From: Cyclina sinensis
Lineage: Eukaryota; Mollusca; Bivalvia; Venerida; Veneridae
Length of the DNA: 64,000 bases
Direction of reading: 5' to 3'
Assembly: GCA_012932295.1 (NCBI GenBank)
Contig: JAAONU010000019.1
Location: forward strand, 20,655,908 to 20,719,907
Numbering within the stretch: the first letter of the stretch is position 1; each line of letters starts with the position of its first letter. The notes under the pieces are model-generated. The model was given only the letters and a program-made list of their open reading frames with translations, did not search any database and was not told the origin of the DNA. Below, piece after piece: positions 62,905 to 64,000 of the stretch. The position numbers were made by a program, and so were the translations under genes.

Positions 62905-64000
62905 TAGCTCACATGAGGATTGATGGTTGTCCATTCGTCATCCACAATTCATTCAAACGATATCTCCTCTGAAACAACTGGGCCAAATTTAATGAAACTT
63001 GCCTGGGATGTTCCTTGCATAAAGCTCTACCAAGATTGTTCAAATGGTTCCGGTCCATTGCTTTGCTGAGTCACTGGAGCTAAAAACAGATTTTTAAAGT
63101 TGGATCTTTAAAAATCTTCTTCTCCGAAACCTCAAGGCCTAGAGCTTAGATATTTGGTATGAAGCTTCATCTAGTGGACCTCTACCAAGTTTGTTCAAAT
63201 TATGACCCTGGGGTCAAAACTGACCCCACCCCAGGGGTCAGTTGATTTCACATAGATTTATATAGAGAAAACTTAAAACTCTTCTTGTCAGAAACCACAA
63301 GGCCTAGAGTTTAGATATTTGGTGTGCAGCATTGTCCAGTGGATCTTTACCAAGTTTGTTCAAATCATGTCTCCTGGGTCAAAAATAGCCCAGCCCAAGG
63401 GGTCACATGTTTTACATAGAGTTATATAAGAAAAACTTTTAGTAAATCTTCTTGTCAGAAACTGCAAGGCCTAGAGTTTAGATATTTGGTGTGCAGCATT
63501 GTCCAGTGGACCTTTACCAAGTTTGTTCAAATCATGGCCCCTGGGTCAAAAATGGCCCCGCCCCAGGGGTCACATGTTTTACATAGAGTTATGTAGGAAA
63601 AACTTTAAAAAATCATCTTGTCAGAAACTGCAAGGCCTAGAGTTTAGATATTTTGTGTGTAGCATTGTCCGGTGGACCTCTACTAAGTTTGTTCAAATCA
63701 TGGCCACTGGGTCAAAATAGGGCCTGCCCCGGGGGTCACTTGTTTACATAGAGTTATATAGAAAAATTTTTTTAAACAGTCTTCACATCAGAAACCAAAA
63801 GGCATAGAGCTTAGATATTTAATATGTAGCATTGTCAAGAGGACCTCTACCAAGTTTGTTCAAATCATGGCCCCTGGGTCCAAAATGGCCCCATTGGTCA
63901 CATGTTTTACATAGAGTTGTATAGGAAAAACTTCAAAAATCTTCTTTTCATATACCACAAGGCCCAGAATTAAGATATTTGGTGTACAGCATTGTCTACT
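62905..64000 (+). mobile_element. TAGCTC-type element with roughly 166-bp core array, cut by window end
   Basis: Begins TTAGCTCACATGAGG and has tandem units anchored by CAAGGCCTAGAG at 63133, 63298, 63465 and 63631, continuing near 63798 and 63958; spacing is 165-167 until the last shortened unit. Each unit contains AAGTTTGTTCAAATCATGGC and CATGTTTTACATAGAGTTAT. No coding capacity; the 3' end is outside the window. Confidence 0.8.

Overview
This is a metazoan nuclear DNA window, most likely from a bivalve mollusc. It is AT-rich, has GT-AG introns, has very long non-coding stretches, and is crowded with repeat types I associate with bivalve genomes: tRNA-derived SINEs, hairpin-ended elements carrying GTCC/GTCT microsatellites plus tandem cores, BEL/Pao elements and LINE relics. 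The species cannot be fixed from sequence alone.

Layout. 1-10082 is gene-poor and holds a dead Tc1-like transposase (621-1545, minus), a small MITE, a SINE, a 162-bp tandem array and an exact 208-bp tandem duplication. 10083-18982 is a near-intact BEL/Pao LTR retrotransposon: 526-bp LTRs differing at one base and a 5-bp target duplication CTTAC. It has an extra SGNH-hydrolase-like ORF ahead of gag, gag-protease and pol in overlapping -1 frames, and a candidate self-priming site. 18983-31580 holds two decayed LINEs (minus 19640-20940, plus 24875-26830), a hAT-like non-autonomous element (28428-29314) and otherwise unremarkable sequence.

31755-46013 is a secreted-type protein gene (plus). Three exons encode a GH128-like glycoside hydrolase domain and eight phase-1 exons each encode one thrombospondin type-1 repeat. 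Four of the TSP1 exons, with their introns, arose by recent tandem duplication. The coding frame closes exactly from exon 2 to the stop; the signal-peptide exon is only provisional. A duplicated 27-nt microexon-like sequence sits in one intron.

46014-54422 is intergenic or 5' intronic sequence with a hairpin-ended element, a three-way-junction foldback, a long inverted repeat, SINE relics and a candidate 5' exon. 54436-62887 holds the first six coding exons (1077 codons) of a long, acidic then basic, low-complexity protein with one strong coiled coil. I do not recognise it; it continues beyond the window. Its introns hold several hairpin-ended elements, one nested inside another.

The signals most worth a second look are the self-priming geometry, extra ORF and covarying hairpins of the BEL/Pao element. 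Next are the shared hairpin + CT[T/A]GT termini and the exact 145-bp period of two unrelated repeat cores, then the GH128-TSP1 architecture with its stop-containing microexon copy.
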